Shown here in pieces: positions 34,063 to 43,070 of a stretch of 64,000 nucleotides of DNA. The position numbers and the translations under genes were made by a program. Numbering within the stretch: the stretch's first letter is position 1; each line of letters opens with the position of its first letter. The stretch comes from Clostridiales bacterium (GTDB lineage: Bacteria > Bacillota > Clostridia > Christensenellales > Aristaeellaceae), in contig JALFVL010000041.1 of assembly GCA_022787165.1 (NCBI GenBank), positions 62,001-126,000 on the forward strand, given 5' to 3'. Below the pieces are notes generated by a model that was not told the origin of the DNA, ran no database searches, and saw only the letters and a program-made list of their open reading frames with translations.

Positions 34063-37000
34063 TTAGTGTCCTGTGCCGTATGCCGTGAAGCCAAAATCGA
34101 CATTCAGACAGGTCTGCCCGGACTGAAGGTTGATGACCTCCGTCTCTCCCGTCGCGGGATCCGCATCGCTGTCGATCTCGCCTAGCGGCGCGCCGAAGCG
34201 CTCCGTCAGCGTTCCGCCCTGCGTGTCGACGCGCAGGACGTAGTTGCCCGGCCGCAGGTCAGCAAAGCGGTAGTAGCCGTATTCGTCGCTGACCGTCGTG
34301 GCGATCTCCTGCAAGGCGCTGCCCTCCGCCGCGCGAAGCAGCGTGACGCTCACGCCCGCAAGCAGCGGCTCCCGGTAGTCCTGCAGCCCATTGGCGTTTT
34401 CATCAAGCCAGACGCTGTCGCCAATCTCGCCCGGGCGGATGCCGCCGACATTGACGTCCTTTCTCGTCTCGCCCATCGCAAGCTCAAACTCGTCCGTCGT
34501 GCCGGCGTTTCCGGGAACGACGGGGACGCTTGAAACGCCCGAATCCCCCGCGCTCTGATCGGCAAGCAGCATACCCTCCGGCAATGTGAAGCGTACAGCA
34601 TAGCGCCCGTTTCGCAGCAGGCGGAAGGCATAGCTGCCGTCCTCTCCCACCTCGGCAGAATCGATTGTCCTGCCCTCCAGGAGCAGCTCCGCCATCACGC
34701 CCGTAAGCGCAGGCTCATTCGCGTCCATGCGTCCATCCGCATTTTCGTCGCTCCAGGCGCGGCCGGAAACGGTCGAGCCGATCACGGCGGGAATCGCATC
34801 CAGCGTCACCTTCTCGCCCATGGCGAGCGTCATTTCGCCGGTTTCCCCCTCCTGTGCGTCGGGATCAGCCAGCCTGAGCGCAACGCCCTGCGCAAAGAGT
34901 GCCCTCGAGGGCAGCGACACGCGCACGCGGTAGCTTCCCGGGCGCAGCGTGTCGAGTCGGAAAGCGCCCGCCTTGTCTGTGGAGGCCGTCGCCACGACCG
35001 TGCCGCCCTGCATCAGGGTGACCACAGCGTCGGCCAGACCCTCCTCGTCCTCGCCACAGGCGCCGTCCAGGTTGGCATCCACGCGGAGCTGTCCCTCGAT
35101 GACAGCCGGAGTGATGGCGCCCACGTCAAGCCCGGAGACGCTTTCGCCCATCGCCAGCGCAAACCGCTGCGTCAGGCCCTCGCTGCTGTCGCTCTGTGCC
35201 ACGGCGCTCTCGCCGTCCTTCGTGAAGATTCGTCCGTCGGGCAGCGCGATGCAAACCTGATATTCGCCCATACGGACGAAATCGATCGCGTATGCGCCCG
35301 TTTCGTCAGTGACGGCTGTGCGCAGCACCTCGCCGCTGAGCGCGTCGATCAGCGCGGCCTGCGCGCCCGCGACGCCGCGTTCCGACGTGCTCCTGCGTCC
35401 GTCATATTCGCTGTCCTCCCAGACGGTGCCGCTCACAACGCCGACACCCACCGCACCGCAGTCAAGCTCCAGCTGGTTTTCGCCGGATATCACGGCAATC
35501 GCCCCGCTCGTCGCGCTCAGGGCGTCCGTCTGCGGCACGATGCTCACGCGCCTGGTGCCCGCTGCGCTGCGGGCAAAGGCAAAACCATTTTCCAGCGTAA
35601 ATGTCAGCGCCGCGTCGCCCGGCATCACGCCGTCAAAGCGGTATGCGCCATCCGCACCCGTAAAGGTCTCCATCGTCCTGCCCGCGTCGTTTCCGCTGAG
35701 CATGCTCAGCGTCACGCGCACGCCGGGAAGCCCCTCGCTGGTCGTCTGCCTGCGCCCGTCGTCATCTGCGTCATACCAGACCACGCCGCCCACGCTCGAG
35801 CTCATCAGCGCGCCGACGCGGATATCCGTCATTGCGCCGCCCATCGTCATCTCGCCCAGCTCAATGCGCTGGCTCAGGGAATCCGAATGCATCGCGGCAG
35901 AATCTCCGCCCTCTGCCGTATAGACATAGCCCTCCGGCAGCGTCACGGTCAGATCGTATTCGCCAGGCATCACGCCGCCGAACGAGAACGCGCCGGTTCT
36001 GGCCGTCTGCATCTGAGCGACCGGCGTTCCATCGGTGAGACACAGCTCCACCGTCGCGCCGCGAAGGCCGCTCTCTTCCTCGCCCAGCCATCCGTCGTAG
36101 TCCGCGTCCGTCCAGATGACACCGCTGACGGTGCCCTGTGTCAGCAGACCATAGCCGATCTGATCCACATGAACGCCGCCCAGCAGCTCAAAGGAGGCCG
36201 AGTAGCCGTGTCCGTCGCGCGCGCTGTCAAGCGGCAGCGCGCCGCCCTGCATCGCGCCAGAGAAGACGTAGTCCTGCGGCGCGTCCACGCGCAGCATATA
36301 GCTGCCCGGGCGCAGCCCCGCAAAGCTGAAGCCGCCCTGATCATTCGTCTGCGCGGTCGAGAGAATCGTCCTGCCCGTGCCATTCATCAGCTGCACGCTC
36401 ACGCCCGCAAGCCCGCTCTCGTTCTCCGCGATCACGCCGTCATTGTCGGCATCCACCCAGATTTTGCCCGAGACATCGCTCAGGCGCACGACACCCGCGT
36501 CTGCGGTCGACACCGAGGTGCCCGCCGAGACGGTGATGCTTCGCGACATGCCCACCGACGTGTCGCTCCGCTGCACGCCGCCGCGCATCATCGTACGCTC
36601 CGTCGCGGAGAAGCCGCATTCGCCCTGCGCCGTAAACCGGACAAAATACCGTCCGGGCGCAAGTCCCTCAAAGATATAGCTGCCGTCCGCCTCCGTCTGC
36701 GTCTCTTCGATCACGGTGCCCTGCACGTCGAGCAGCTCCACCAGGACGCCCTCGCAGGCCTCCTCCGTCTCACTGCGCGCCGCGTCATCATCGCTGTCGT
36801 CATAGACGATGCCGCCGATGGATCCGGAGAGCATGGCGCCGATATACAGATGCATGCCCGTCTGGCCCATCGTCAGGGCAAACGGCTCGCTGCTGCCGGT
36901 TGACAGCGCGCTCTGGGGTACGCAGCTCACCGGATACGAAGTCGTGGCAGCGTCGACGTTCTTCGTCGCACGCCAGAGCCCCGGCATCTGATAGGAGAGA

Positions 37001-40000
37001 ACATATTCACCCGGGCTCACGCCCGCAAAAACGATGCTTCCATCCTCGCCGGTACGGTAGGTGACGGACTCGGCCTCCTCGCCGTCCTCCAGACGAATCA
37101 GCGAGATGCTCACGCCCTCCAGTCCTTCCTCGTAGGTGCTCTTCTGCCCATCCACATGCGTGTCCATGAAGACCGTCACGGTGAGCTGCGCCGGGAGCGT
37201 CACGCCCGCATCCAGCCCCTGCTTCTGCTCGCCCGGCGCAAGGTCAAAGACCCTGCTTCCGCCGCTCTGGGAGACCGCGCCGTAGACACAGGAGTCTGCG
37301 CCATGGCGCGTGAACGTCCATTCACCGCCCAGCTCGAAGAGAACGCTGTATTTGCCCGCGTAGAGACTGTCAAAGGCATATTCGCCTTGCGCATCCGTGA
37401 TCGTCTCTGCGACCGGTTCGGTATGCCCATCCTGCGCCCGCAGAAGCACAACCTTCACGCCCGGGAGCGTCTGCGCCCCGGAAGCGATCACGCCGTCGCC
37501 GTCGTCATCCACGCGCACGGCGCCAGCAATGCTTCCTGCGCGCTCCCCGACAAGGCCGGCTTCGCCGCCGAGCAGGAAGGTATCGCCCTGGCTGAGGTTG
37601 ACCGTGCTGAGGATCATCCCATCCTCAGCCTCCTCAAAGAGGAAGCCCGAGGGCACCTCGATGCTGACCTCATAGGTTCCCGGAAGCAGGGACGCGGCTC
37701 TGAATCCGCCCGTGTCGTCGGTCAGAATCACGACGGGCTCCTCGTCCGCATCCGCTCCGACCGCGCGAATCTCCACGCCAACGCCGCCCATACCCTCCAG
37801 GTCGCTTTCCGTGCGTTCAAAAATCCTGCCCTCGACTGCGGCAGCGTAGAGGCAACCCGCATGGACAACATAATCGGTATGATCGCCGTCAATCGTCAGG
37901 GGCGCACTCATCCCAAAGCGGGAATCCACAATACCACTGACCTGATGCGCGCTGAAGCGGCTGCTTGAGGAGAAGACAACGCTCTCGCCCGCGTCAAACC
38001 GAACCGTGTAAACGCCGCTGGCGAGCGACGTAAACCTGTAGGTGCCCTGCGCGTCGGTGCGGCAGCTTTCCACGACGTCGCCGCTCTGCGAAAGCAGCTG
38101 CACCGTCAGGCCCGCGTAGCGCGACTTTTCCGACGCGTTCATCACACCGTCCGCGTTCTCGTCAAAGAAGACCGTGCCGGTGATGCGGCCGTCGCGTCCG
38201 GCCGACACGGTGCCAAAGGCCCCATCGCCCACCGCGTCAAACGCGATCTCCCGAGCGTCCGTCCGCAGGATCGTCTCCTCCCTGCCGCCAAAAGCCGTGC
38301 GGTAGATCAGCTTGCCCTCAAAGGACGCCTCGGCGCGCAGCGCTACCGTCTCTGACACGCCAGCGCGCACATTGAGCGTCACCTGGCCCGGCGCAAAGCC
38401 GTTTCCGGCAATCTCCTCGCCCGTCTGCGCGTTCAGATACGTCACGCGGATGGCGCAGACGTCATCAGCAACATCCGCAAGGTTCACAGCTGTAGGCGCG
38501 CTGAGCACGCCCGTCATCCGCGCGTCCGAGGGCTGCCAGCCGCCGCCTGCCAGACAATATTCAACCCGCGCGAGGTATTCGCCGCCCTGCGCGTCCCCCG
38601 CCGCGCCCAGCACAACGTTGGCGACGTTGACGCGCGCGCCCGTCTGCGACGCGACACGAACGCTGACCTGGGGCGTTGTGAGCGTATCGCCAGGCTCAAG
38701 CTGGGCCAGATCGACGCTCACCAGCGTCAGCCCCTGCTCTCTGGCGGCATACAGATCCTCGATCGCCTCCAGCTCCTGCGACTGCGGAATGCGCGCGCAG
38801 GAAAAGGAAACAGGCGTGACATATCCACCCTGTGTCAGATATGGCTCGATGACGACCGTCTGCTCAGCCGTTTCGCTGAGGGCGTAGCCCTGCGCAGCCT
38901 CCATCTGGCGCAGCGTATAGGTTCCTACGGGCACCGCCATCGCGTTGCGATAGGCCTTCCCGTCCGGCGCGAAGGTCAGCACGGTCTCCCCGCTCTCGCC
39001 GTCAATCAACGCGTATTGTCCGCCCGCAACCAGCTCGCCGCTGTCCGCGTCGCGCTGCTCCAGCTCAAAGAAGCCCCTGTCGCTGGAGACGGCACACTCA
39101 AGCTTTGCCTGCTGCCCGGCGACCAGGCGAAGCTCGTGGTATTCCTCATCCGCGGCAAAGCCCTGCGCCGCGCCGAGCTCTTTGAAGTAATACGTCGTTC
39201 CCTCCAGCGAAGCCGGGAGCTTGAGCTTTGCGGCCTTGCCCTGCTCAATCTGCTCCGTCGTAACGTTGGACCAGAGCGTCGCCTGCGCGCCCTCCGTGGG
39301 ATAGGGCTTCATCTGCCCATCCTCCATCGTATAGACGCCGTATTGTCCCGTCAGCGGAACGATATAGGCCTGCAGGCTGTCGCTGAACGTAAGGCCTGTC
39401 TTGAGGACGGTCACTTCCGCGTACTCCTCCAGCGGCACCTCCACGGCCGCAACCTCCGCGCCGGTGATGCTGACCGTTCTGTCCGCCGCCAGCGTATAGC
39501 CTGCCGGCAGCTGCGTCTGACGCAGCAGATAGGTGCCTGCCGGCAGTGCGCCCGCGTAGAACGCCCCGTCCTGCATGGTCAGGTCAGTCACGGCGCCCGA
39601 GGTATCCGCCAGCTCAAAGCGAATCTGCGCCAGCAGCTCGTCGCTCAAGTCGCTGCCCGTCATCCGCACGCGAATGCCGCCCAGCACATCCGACGCCGTC
39701 AGCTCCCCCTCGGTCATCGTCTCATTTTCTGTCGCAAAGCGCAGCGCCTCGCCCGCCCGGCAATTCTCCGGCAGGCTGTCCGCGTCAAGCTGGGCGATAT
39801 ATTCGCCCGCCGGCAGCGCAGTGCGCACGCTTCCATCCGCATCGGCAGCCAGCATGACGCCAAGCTCGGTCATGCTCTGCCCTTCCACGCGGTAAAGGCG
39901 GACATGCACCCCAGGCATCGCCGCGAAGATTTCGCCACCGCGGTCGTCCAGGCTCTTTTTGCGCACGGTCAGGCGCACCTCGCCATAGCGCTCATGGACG

Positions 40001-41859
40001 ATCTGCACGCGCAGCGCCTCGCCTGCTGTGGCATTCACGCTGTAAACCGGCGCGGCGTCGCAGCTCTGCGGCGCAGTCAGCGTCTCCACGCGCACCTCGC
40101 CTGCTGCCAGCAGCGGTGTCACCGCCTCGCCGCTCTCGTCGCAAACGACCTGCATCGTGCTGCCCGTGCTGTCCGTGACGTTGTAAACCGCGCCGGACAC
40201 GGGCGTGCCGTCAACGCCGACTGAAGAGAGGATCAGCCGCGTCCTGCTGTCGCAGAACACGACGGCCTCGTCCATCGCCGGCAGCTCAAAGGGCAGGGAC
40301 ACCGCCTGCACGCCAAGCGAATTCGCGGTCTGTCCGTCCATTCTCAGCACATAGGTACCGCTCAGCGCTTCGATTTGCGCGTATCCATCCAGCGCGTCCA
40401 CATCGGCGGCCACCGCACCCTGTTCATCGATCAGCTCAAGCTCGAGCGGCGCCTCCAGGCGCGTCTGCTCCGCCTCGCCCCGCTCGTCAATCCGCTGCGC
40501 GACGACCTCGAACGTTCCGCGCTCGCGGGTCAGCAGCTCCGCCGTAACGCGCGTCGCCGCGCCGGCATCGACCTTCAAAAGCAGACCGTCGGTCTGTCTG
40601 CTCTCCTCTCCGGCGCAGGAGAGCATGCCAAGCTCCATGTTTTCCGGCAACTCAAACGCGCTCACGCGGTATTCTCCCGGCGTCAGCGCGCAGGAGACCG
40701 CTTCGCCGTCCGCGTTGAACGCAAACGGGCCGAAGCTCTCCCCCGTCCATTCGTTTTGCAGCGTGACGCTGCCGCCCTGAATCCTTTCAGCGGTCTGCGC
40801 CTGCACGGCGATGCGTCCCGTCGGCTCCATCGCCGCCAGATCGATCATCGTCGACGATCCGCTCTCGACGATCATCTGGCCCATCTCAATGGGCAGCACA
40901 GCGCCGCAATCCCCCTCGTAAGAGAAGCGGACAAGATAGCTGCCCTCCAGCAGCGACGCTTGGGCAAATCCTTCTTCGTCCGTGACGATGCTCAGCGGCT
41001 CGCTGCCCTCGCGCTCAATCTCCATGCGCACGCCTGCAAGCGGCACATTCGTCTCCTCACCGTAGTCATCGATGCCCGTCAGGCGCATCCGCAGCTGCAC
41101 GGTGCCGCTGGCCGGATGCTCAAAGACCACACGGGTGCGCGTCGCCGGCTGAACCTGCACAGTCAGCTCGCCGGGCTCCTGCGCCTGTCCATCAACCGTC
41201 GCGCTCAGCGCAGGATACACGCTCTCCGGCAAGGCGCTCTCGCGAATCGTCAGCGTCTGCGTGCCGGTTCTGTCCGCGGGCAGAGCGAACGCATGGCTGC
41301 CGTCGACCGTCTGCGTCTGCGATGCGCCATCCTCCGTGACAACCGTCAGCTCGACGCCCTCCAGCGGCGTGCCCAGCGAGTCGACCACGCTGACGAGCAC
41401 CTCGCCGCTCATCGCGTTGGACACGACGATCTCCTCGCCGGTCACGGGAATCGGCTCCCGGTCAAAGGCATAGCCTGCCGGCGCGCTCTCCTGAATCAGA
41501 TAGAACTCCATGTCCTCAGGCAGGGTGAAGCAGATCGGTTCCTCGCCCGTGCGCACGACCATCGCCTTGCTTGGGTAGAGCGGATTGGCCCAGCGGACCA
41601 TCTCCCCGCTCCCGGAGCGGACATACACGCCGAATTCGCATCCGGCGAGGCTGTCGATCATCCCGGGCGCGTCGCTGTCCTGAGAGAGCGAGAGCGCCTG
41701 CACGCGCAGGCTGATGCGGCCAGTCTGCTGCAGGGTACTCATCGCCGGGACATAGACATAGTCGCCCAGCTTCTTCTCCTGCGCCCCTACCGCCGGGGCA
41801 AACAAAAGCAGGGCCGACGCCATCAGCGCCGCGCCTGTTCTGACAACATGCTTGTTCAT
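34063..41859 (-). CDS. Giant secreted SpaA/Cna_B- and SdrD_B-like repeat protein
   Basis: About 2,598 residues from an ATG preceded by GGAGGATAT; the frame runs 25 codons further without a site. A signal peptide (VVRTGAALMASALLLFAPAVGA) comes first. Residues ~50-1,220 hold many SpaA/Cna_B-like prealbumin modules with the ending pattern LPAGxYxxxxxxxPxGY. Residues ~1,220-2,598 hold twelve SdrD_B-like modules of about 115 residues with DxDxDG-like calcium-site motifs. The protein ends just after the last module with no LPXTG motif, hydrophobic tail or dockerin that I can see. It is probably a stalk-like adhesin or matrix protein. Its promoter shares its -35 box with a divergent operon. Confidence 0.9.
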   Translation of the reverse strand: MNKHVVRTGAALMASALLLFAPAVGAQEKKLGDYVYVPAMSTLQQTGRISLRVQALSLSQDSDAPGMIDSLAGCEFGVYVRSGSGEMVRWANPLYPSKAMVVRTGEEPICFTLPEDMEFYLIQESAPAGYAFDREPIPVTGEEIVVSNAMSGEVLVSVVDSLGTPLEGVELTVVTEDGASQTQTVDGSHAFALPADRTGTQTLTIRESALPESVYPALSATVDGQAQEPGELTVQVQPATRTRVVFEHPASGTVQLRMRLTGIDDYGEETNVPLAGVRMEIEREGSEPLSIVTDEEGFAQASLLEGSYLVRFSYEGDCGAVLPIEMGQMIVESGSSTMIDLAAMEPTGRIAVQAQTAERIQGGSVTLQNEWTGESFGPFAFNADGEAVSCALTPGEYRVSAFELPENMELGMLSCAGEESRQTDGLLLKVDAGAATRVTAELLTRERGTFEVVAQRIDERGEAEQTRLEAPLELELIDEQGAVAADVDALDGYAQIEALSGTYVLRMDGQTANSLGVQAVSLPFELPAMDEAVVFCDSRTRLILSSVGVDGTPVSGAVYNVTDSTGSTMQVVCDESGEAVTPLLAAGEVRVETLTAPQSCDAAPVYSVNATAGEALRVQIVHERYGEVRLTVRKKSLDDRGGEIFAAMPGVHVRLYRVEGQSMTELGVMLAADADGSVRTALPAGEYIAQLDADSLPENCRAGEALRFATENETMTEGELTASDVLGGIRVRMTGSDLSDELLAQIRFELADTSGAVTDLTMQDGAFYAGALPAGTYLLRQTQLPAGYTLAADRTVSITGAEVAAVEVPLEEYAEVTVLKTGLTFSDSLQAYIVPLTGQYGVYTMEDGQMKPYPTEGAQATLWSNVTTEQIEQGKAAKLKLPASLEGTTYYFKELGAAQGFAADEEYHELRLVAGQQAKLECAVSSDRGFFELEQRDADSGELVAGGQYALIDGESGETVLTFAPDGKAYRNAMAVPVGTYTLRQMEAAQGYALSETAEQTVVIEPYLTQGGYVTPVSFSCARIPQSQELEAIEDLYAAREQGLTLVSVDLAQLEPGDTLTTPQVSVRVASQTGARVNVANVVLGAAGDAQGGEYLARVEYCLAGGGWQPSDARMTGVLSAPTAVNLADVADDVCAIRVTYLNAQTGEEIAGNGFAPGQVTLNVRAGVSETVALRAEASFEGKLIYRTAFGGREETILRTDAREIAFDAVGDGAFGTVSAGRDGRITGTVFFDENADGVMNASEKSRYAGLTVQLLSQSGDVVESCRTDAQGTYRFTSLASGVYTVRFDAGESVVFSSSSRFSAHQVSGIVDSRFGMSAPLTIDGDHTDYVVHAGCLYAAAVEGRIFERTESDLEGMGGVGVEIRAVGADADEEPVVILTDDTGGFRAASLLPGTYEVSIEVPSGFLFEEAEDGMILSTVNLSQGDTFLLGGEAGLVGERAGSIAGAVRVDDDGDGVIASGAQTLPGVKVVLLRAQDGHTEPVAETITDAQGEYAFDSLYAGKYSVLFELGGEWTFTRHGADSCVYGAVSQSGGSRVFDLAPGEQKQGLDAGVTLPAQLTVTVFMDTHVDGQKSTYEEGLEGVSISLIRLEDGEEAESVTYRTGEDGSIVFAGVSPGEYVLSYQMPGLWRATKNVDAATTSYPVSCVPQSALSTGSSEPFALTMGQTGMHLYIGAMLSGSIGGIVYDDSDDDAARSETEEACEGVLVELLDVQGTVIEETQTEADGSYIFEGLAPGRYFVRFTAQGECGFSATERTMMRGGVQRSDTSVGMSRSITVSAGTSVSTADAGVVRLSDVSGKIWVDADNDGVIAENESGLAGVSVQLMNGTGRTILSTAQTNDQGGFSFAGLRPGSYMLRVDAPQDYVFSGAMQGGALPLDSARDGHGYSASFELLGGVHVDQIGYGLLTQGTVSGVIWTDADYDGWLGEEESGLRGATVELCLTDGTPVAQMQTARTGAFSFGGVMPGEYDLTVTLPEGYVYTAEGGDSAAMHSDSLSQRIELGEMTMGGAMTDIRVGALMSSSVGGVVWYDADDDGRRQTTSEGLPGVRVTLSMLSGNDAGRTMETFTGADGAYRFDGVMPGDAALTFTLENGFAFARSAAGTRRVSIVPQTDALSATSGAIAVISGENQLELDCGAVGVGVVSGTVWEDSEYDGRRSTSERGVAGAQAALIDALSGEVLRTAVTDETGAYAIDFVRMGEYQVCIALPDGRIFTKDGESAVAQSDSSEGLTQRFALAMGESVSGLDVGAITPAVIEGQLRVDANLDGACGEDEEGLADAVVTLMQGGTVVATASTDKAGAFRLDTLRPGSYRVRVSLPSRALFAQGVALRLADPDAQEGETGEMTLAMGEKVTLDAIPAVIGSTVSGRAWSDENADGRMDANEPALTGVMAELLLEGRTIDSAEVGEDGSYAFRLLRNGRYAVRFTLPEGMLLADQSAGDSGVSSVPVVPGNAGTTDEFELAMGETRKDVNVGGIRPGEIGDSVWLDENANGLQDYREPLLAGVSVTLLRAAEGSALQEIATTVSDEYGYYRFADLRPGNYVLRVDTQGGTLTERFGAPLGEIDSDADPATGETEVINLQSGQTCLNVDFGFTAYGTGH
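34066..38190 (-). repeat. Twelve tandem SdrD_B-like protein repeats
   Basis: Each unit starts with a pattern like G-x-V/I-W-x-D-x-D-x-D-G, continues with E-x-x-L-x-G-V-x-V-x-L and ends with L-x-P-G-x-Y-x-V-x-V-x-x-P. Clear examples include GKIWVDADNDG, GVIWTDADYDG, GVVWYDADDDG and DSVWLDENANG. The units are diverged at the DNA level, so this is an old array and not a recent tandem duplication. Confidence 0.85.
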
Positions 41860-41905
41860 TTGATATCCTCCGCAAAGCAGGGTAATCCATGATGAATTGA
41901 CTTCA

Positions 41906-41934
41906 ATTTTAATCCATAAGGCGGGTCTTGTCAA
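41906..41934 (-). promoter_or_regulatory. Promoter of the giant repeat protein gene
   Basis: On the minus strand TTGACA (41929-41934), 17 bp, TAAAAT (41906-41911), about 47 bp before the ATG. Its -35 overlaps that of the divergent thioesterase promoter. Confidence 0.7.
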
Positions 41935-41956
41935 GGAAACCGAATTGTGTTATCCT
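41928..41956 (+). promoter_or_regulatory. Promoter of the thioesterase-Nif11-like operon
   Basis: TTGTCA (41928-41933), 17 bp, TATCCT (41951-41956), with TGT directly before the -10. It uses the same DNA as the -35 of the giant repeat protein promoter on the other strand. Confidence 0.6.
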
Positions 41957-41984
41957 TGTTGCGGGTTCATGAGGAGGCTTTTCT

Positions 41985-42725
41985 ATGGAAAAAACATATA
42001 CGGAATCCTTTGTCGTTCGCTCCACTGACTGTGATCAGTTCAGAAAAATGCGGCTGGACGCGCTCTTTACCGCCATGCAGGAGGGCGGCGAGCATCATGC
42101 CCATCTTCTGGGCGTCGGCCATGCCGAAATGCTCGGGCGAGGGCTGTTTTTTGTCCTCACCCGCATCCATGTCTCGATGCTGCGCGCGCCGCGCGCCGGT
42201 GAAACCGTCGTCCATCAGACGTGGCCGGGCAATGCCAACCGCTTCTTCTGTCCGCGCTACCACGTCTTCACACTGGAGGACGGCACGCCGCTCGTCGCTG
42301 CCGGTTCGCTGTGGGTCATGCTCGACGTCAACCAGCGCCAGATCGTCAGCCCGGAGAAGGTTGAGCTCAACTTTCCGGACAACAGCGATCTCCCGGCCCC
42401 TATCAGCATTCAAATGCGGCTGCCCACGCTGCGCAATGAGCCGCTGACCAGCGTGCGCACGCCGGTCTACTCCGAGTTTGACATCAACGGCCATGTCAAC
42501 AACGCCAAATACATCGCCTGGCTGTGCGACGCGCTTGGCCGCGAGACCTTTGAGCACGCGATTATCGGTGACCTGGTCGCCGGCTATGAGCGCGAAATTC
42601 GCGAGGAAACGCCGATGAATCTTCAGCTTTCCCGGGATGGAGAAGCCTTCTCCTTCAAGGTCTGCTCCCAGGGGGGCGACAAACACTTTGTTGCCGGCGG
42701 AACGCTGCGGGAGGAATCTCTATGA
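41985..42725 (+). CDS. Acyl-ACP thioesterase-like protein
   Basis: A 246-residue double hot-dog protein. The first half starts with ESFVVRSTDCDQFRKMRLDALFTAMQE. The second half has YSEFDINGHVNNAKYIAWLCD (residues ~163-183), the FatA/FatB-type motif with catalytic Asp, Asn and His. It releases free fatty acids from acyl carrier protein. The GAGGAGG ribosome site is good. Its TGA overlaps the ATG of the next small gene (ATGA), so the two proteins are made together. Confidence 0.92.
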   Translation: MEKTYTESFVVRSTDCDQFRKMRLDALFTAMQEGGEHHAHLLGVGHAEMLGRGLFFVLTRIHVSMLRAPRAGETVVHQTWPGNANRFFCPRYHVFTLEDGTPLVAAGSLWVMLDVNQRQIVSPEKVELNFPDNSDLPAPISIQMRLPTLRNEPLTSVRTPVYSEFDINGHVNNAKYIAWLCDALGRETFEHAIIGDLVAGYEREIREETPMNLQLSRDGEAFSFKVCSQGGDKHFVAGGTLREESL

Positions 42726-42991
42726 ACGACACGCTTTTGGCTCTGCGCGAACGCGCGCTTTCCGATCCCGCCTTCCGCGCGGCGCTGCTGGCCACGCGCA
42801 GCGCCGCCGACCCGCTCAGCGCGCTGTGTGATTTTGCGACGCAGAACGGTTTTCCGCTGACGCTGGGCGACGTGATTTCCGACGGAGAGGAATTCTCCTG
42901 CAACCAGACGAAGTCGACCAACGGCGGTAATCCCCTACCCTACGACTGCTTTGACGACGCCTACGAAATGTTCTTCGCTTCCATCGAATGA
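42722..42991 (+). CDS. Small Nif11-like leader peptide protein
   Basis: An 89-residue protein. Residues ~1-52 (LLALRERALSDPAFRAALL...ALCDFATQNGFPLTLGDVI) match the pattern of the Nif11 leader domain of RiPP natural-product precursors. After an acidic stretch and a CNQTKSTNGG segment comes a short tail with one cysteine and several aromatic residues (PYDCFDDAYEMFFASIE). No maturation enzyme or exporter is adjacent. It could be an orphan RiPP precursor or a Nif11 domain reused for another role. Translationally coupled to the thioesterase by an ATGA overlap and followed by a terminator. Confidence 0.65.
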   Translation: MNDTLLALRERALSDPAFRAALLATRSAADPLSALCDFATQNGFPLTLGDVISDGEEFSCNQTKSTNGGNPLPYDCFDDAYEMFFASIE

Positions 42992-43023
42992 GGTTGTCGA
43001 TACGACTGGCAGTTTCTGATATC

Positions 43024-43063
43024 AAAAGGCGGCGAGCAGCTTTCCTGCTCACCGCCTTTTTTG
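43024..43063. terminator. Terminator after the Nif11-like gene, probably bidirectional
   Basis: AAAAGGCGGCGAGCAG pairs with CTGCTCACCGCCTTTTTT with one internal mismatch. A T6 tail lies on the plus strand and an A4 run on the other side, between convergent genes. Confidence 0.85.
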
Positions 43064-43070
43064 TCGAACA

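Noticed and set aside
34066-38190. Periodic repeats that could suggest a CRISPR or satellite array
   Set aside because: The ~345-bp periodicity is protein-level (SdrD_B-like modules) in a continuous reading frame, with diverged DNA and no short direct repeats or spacers.
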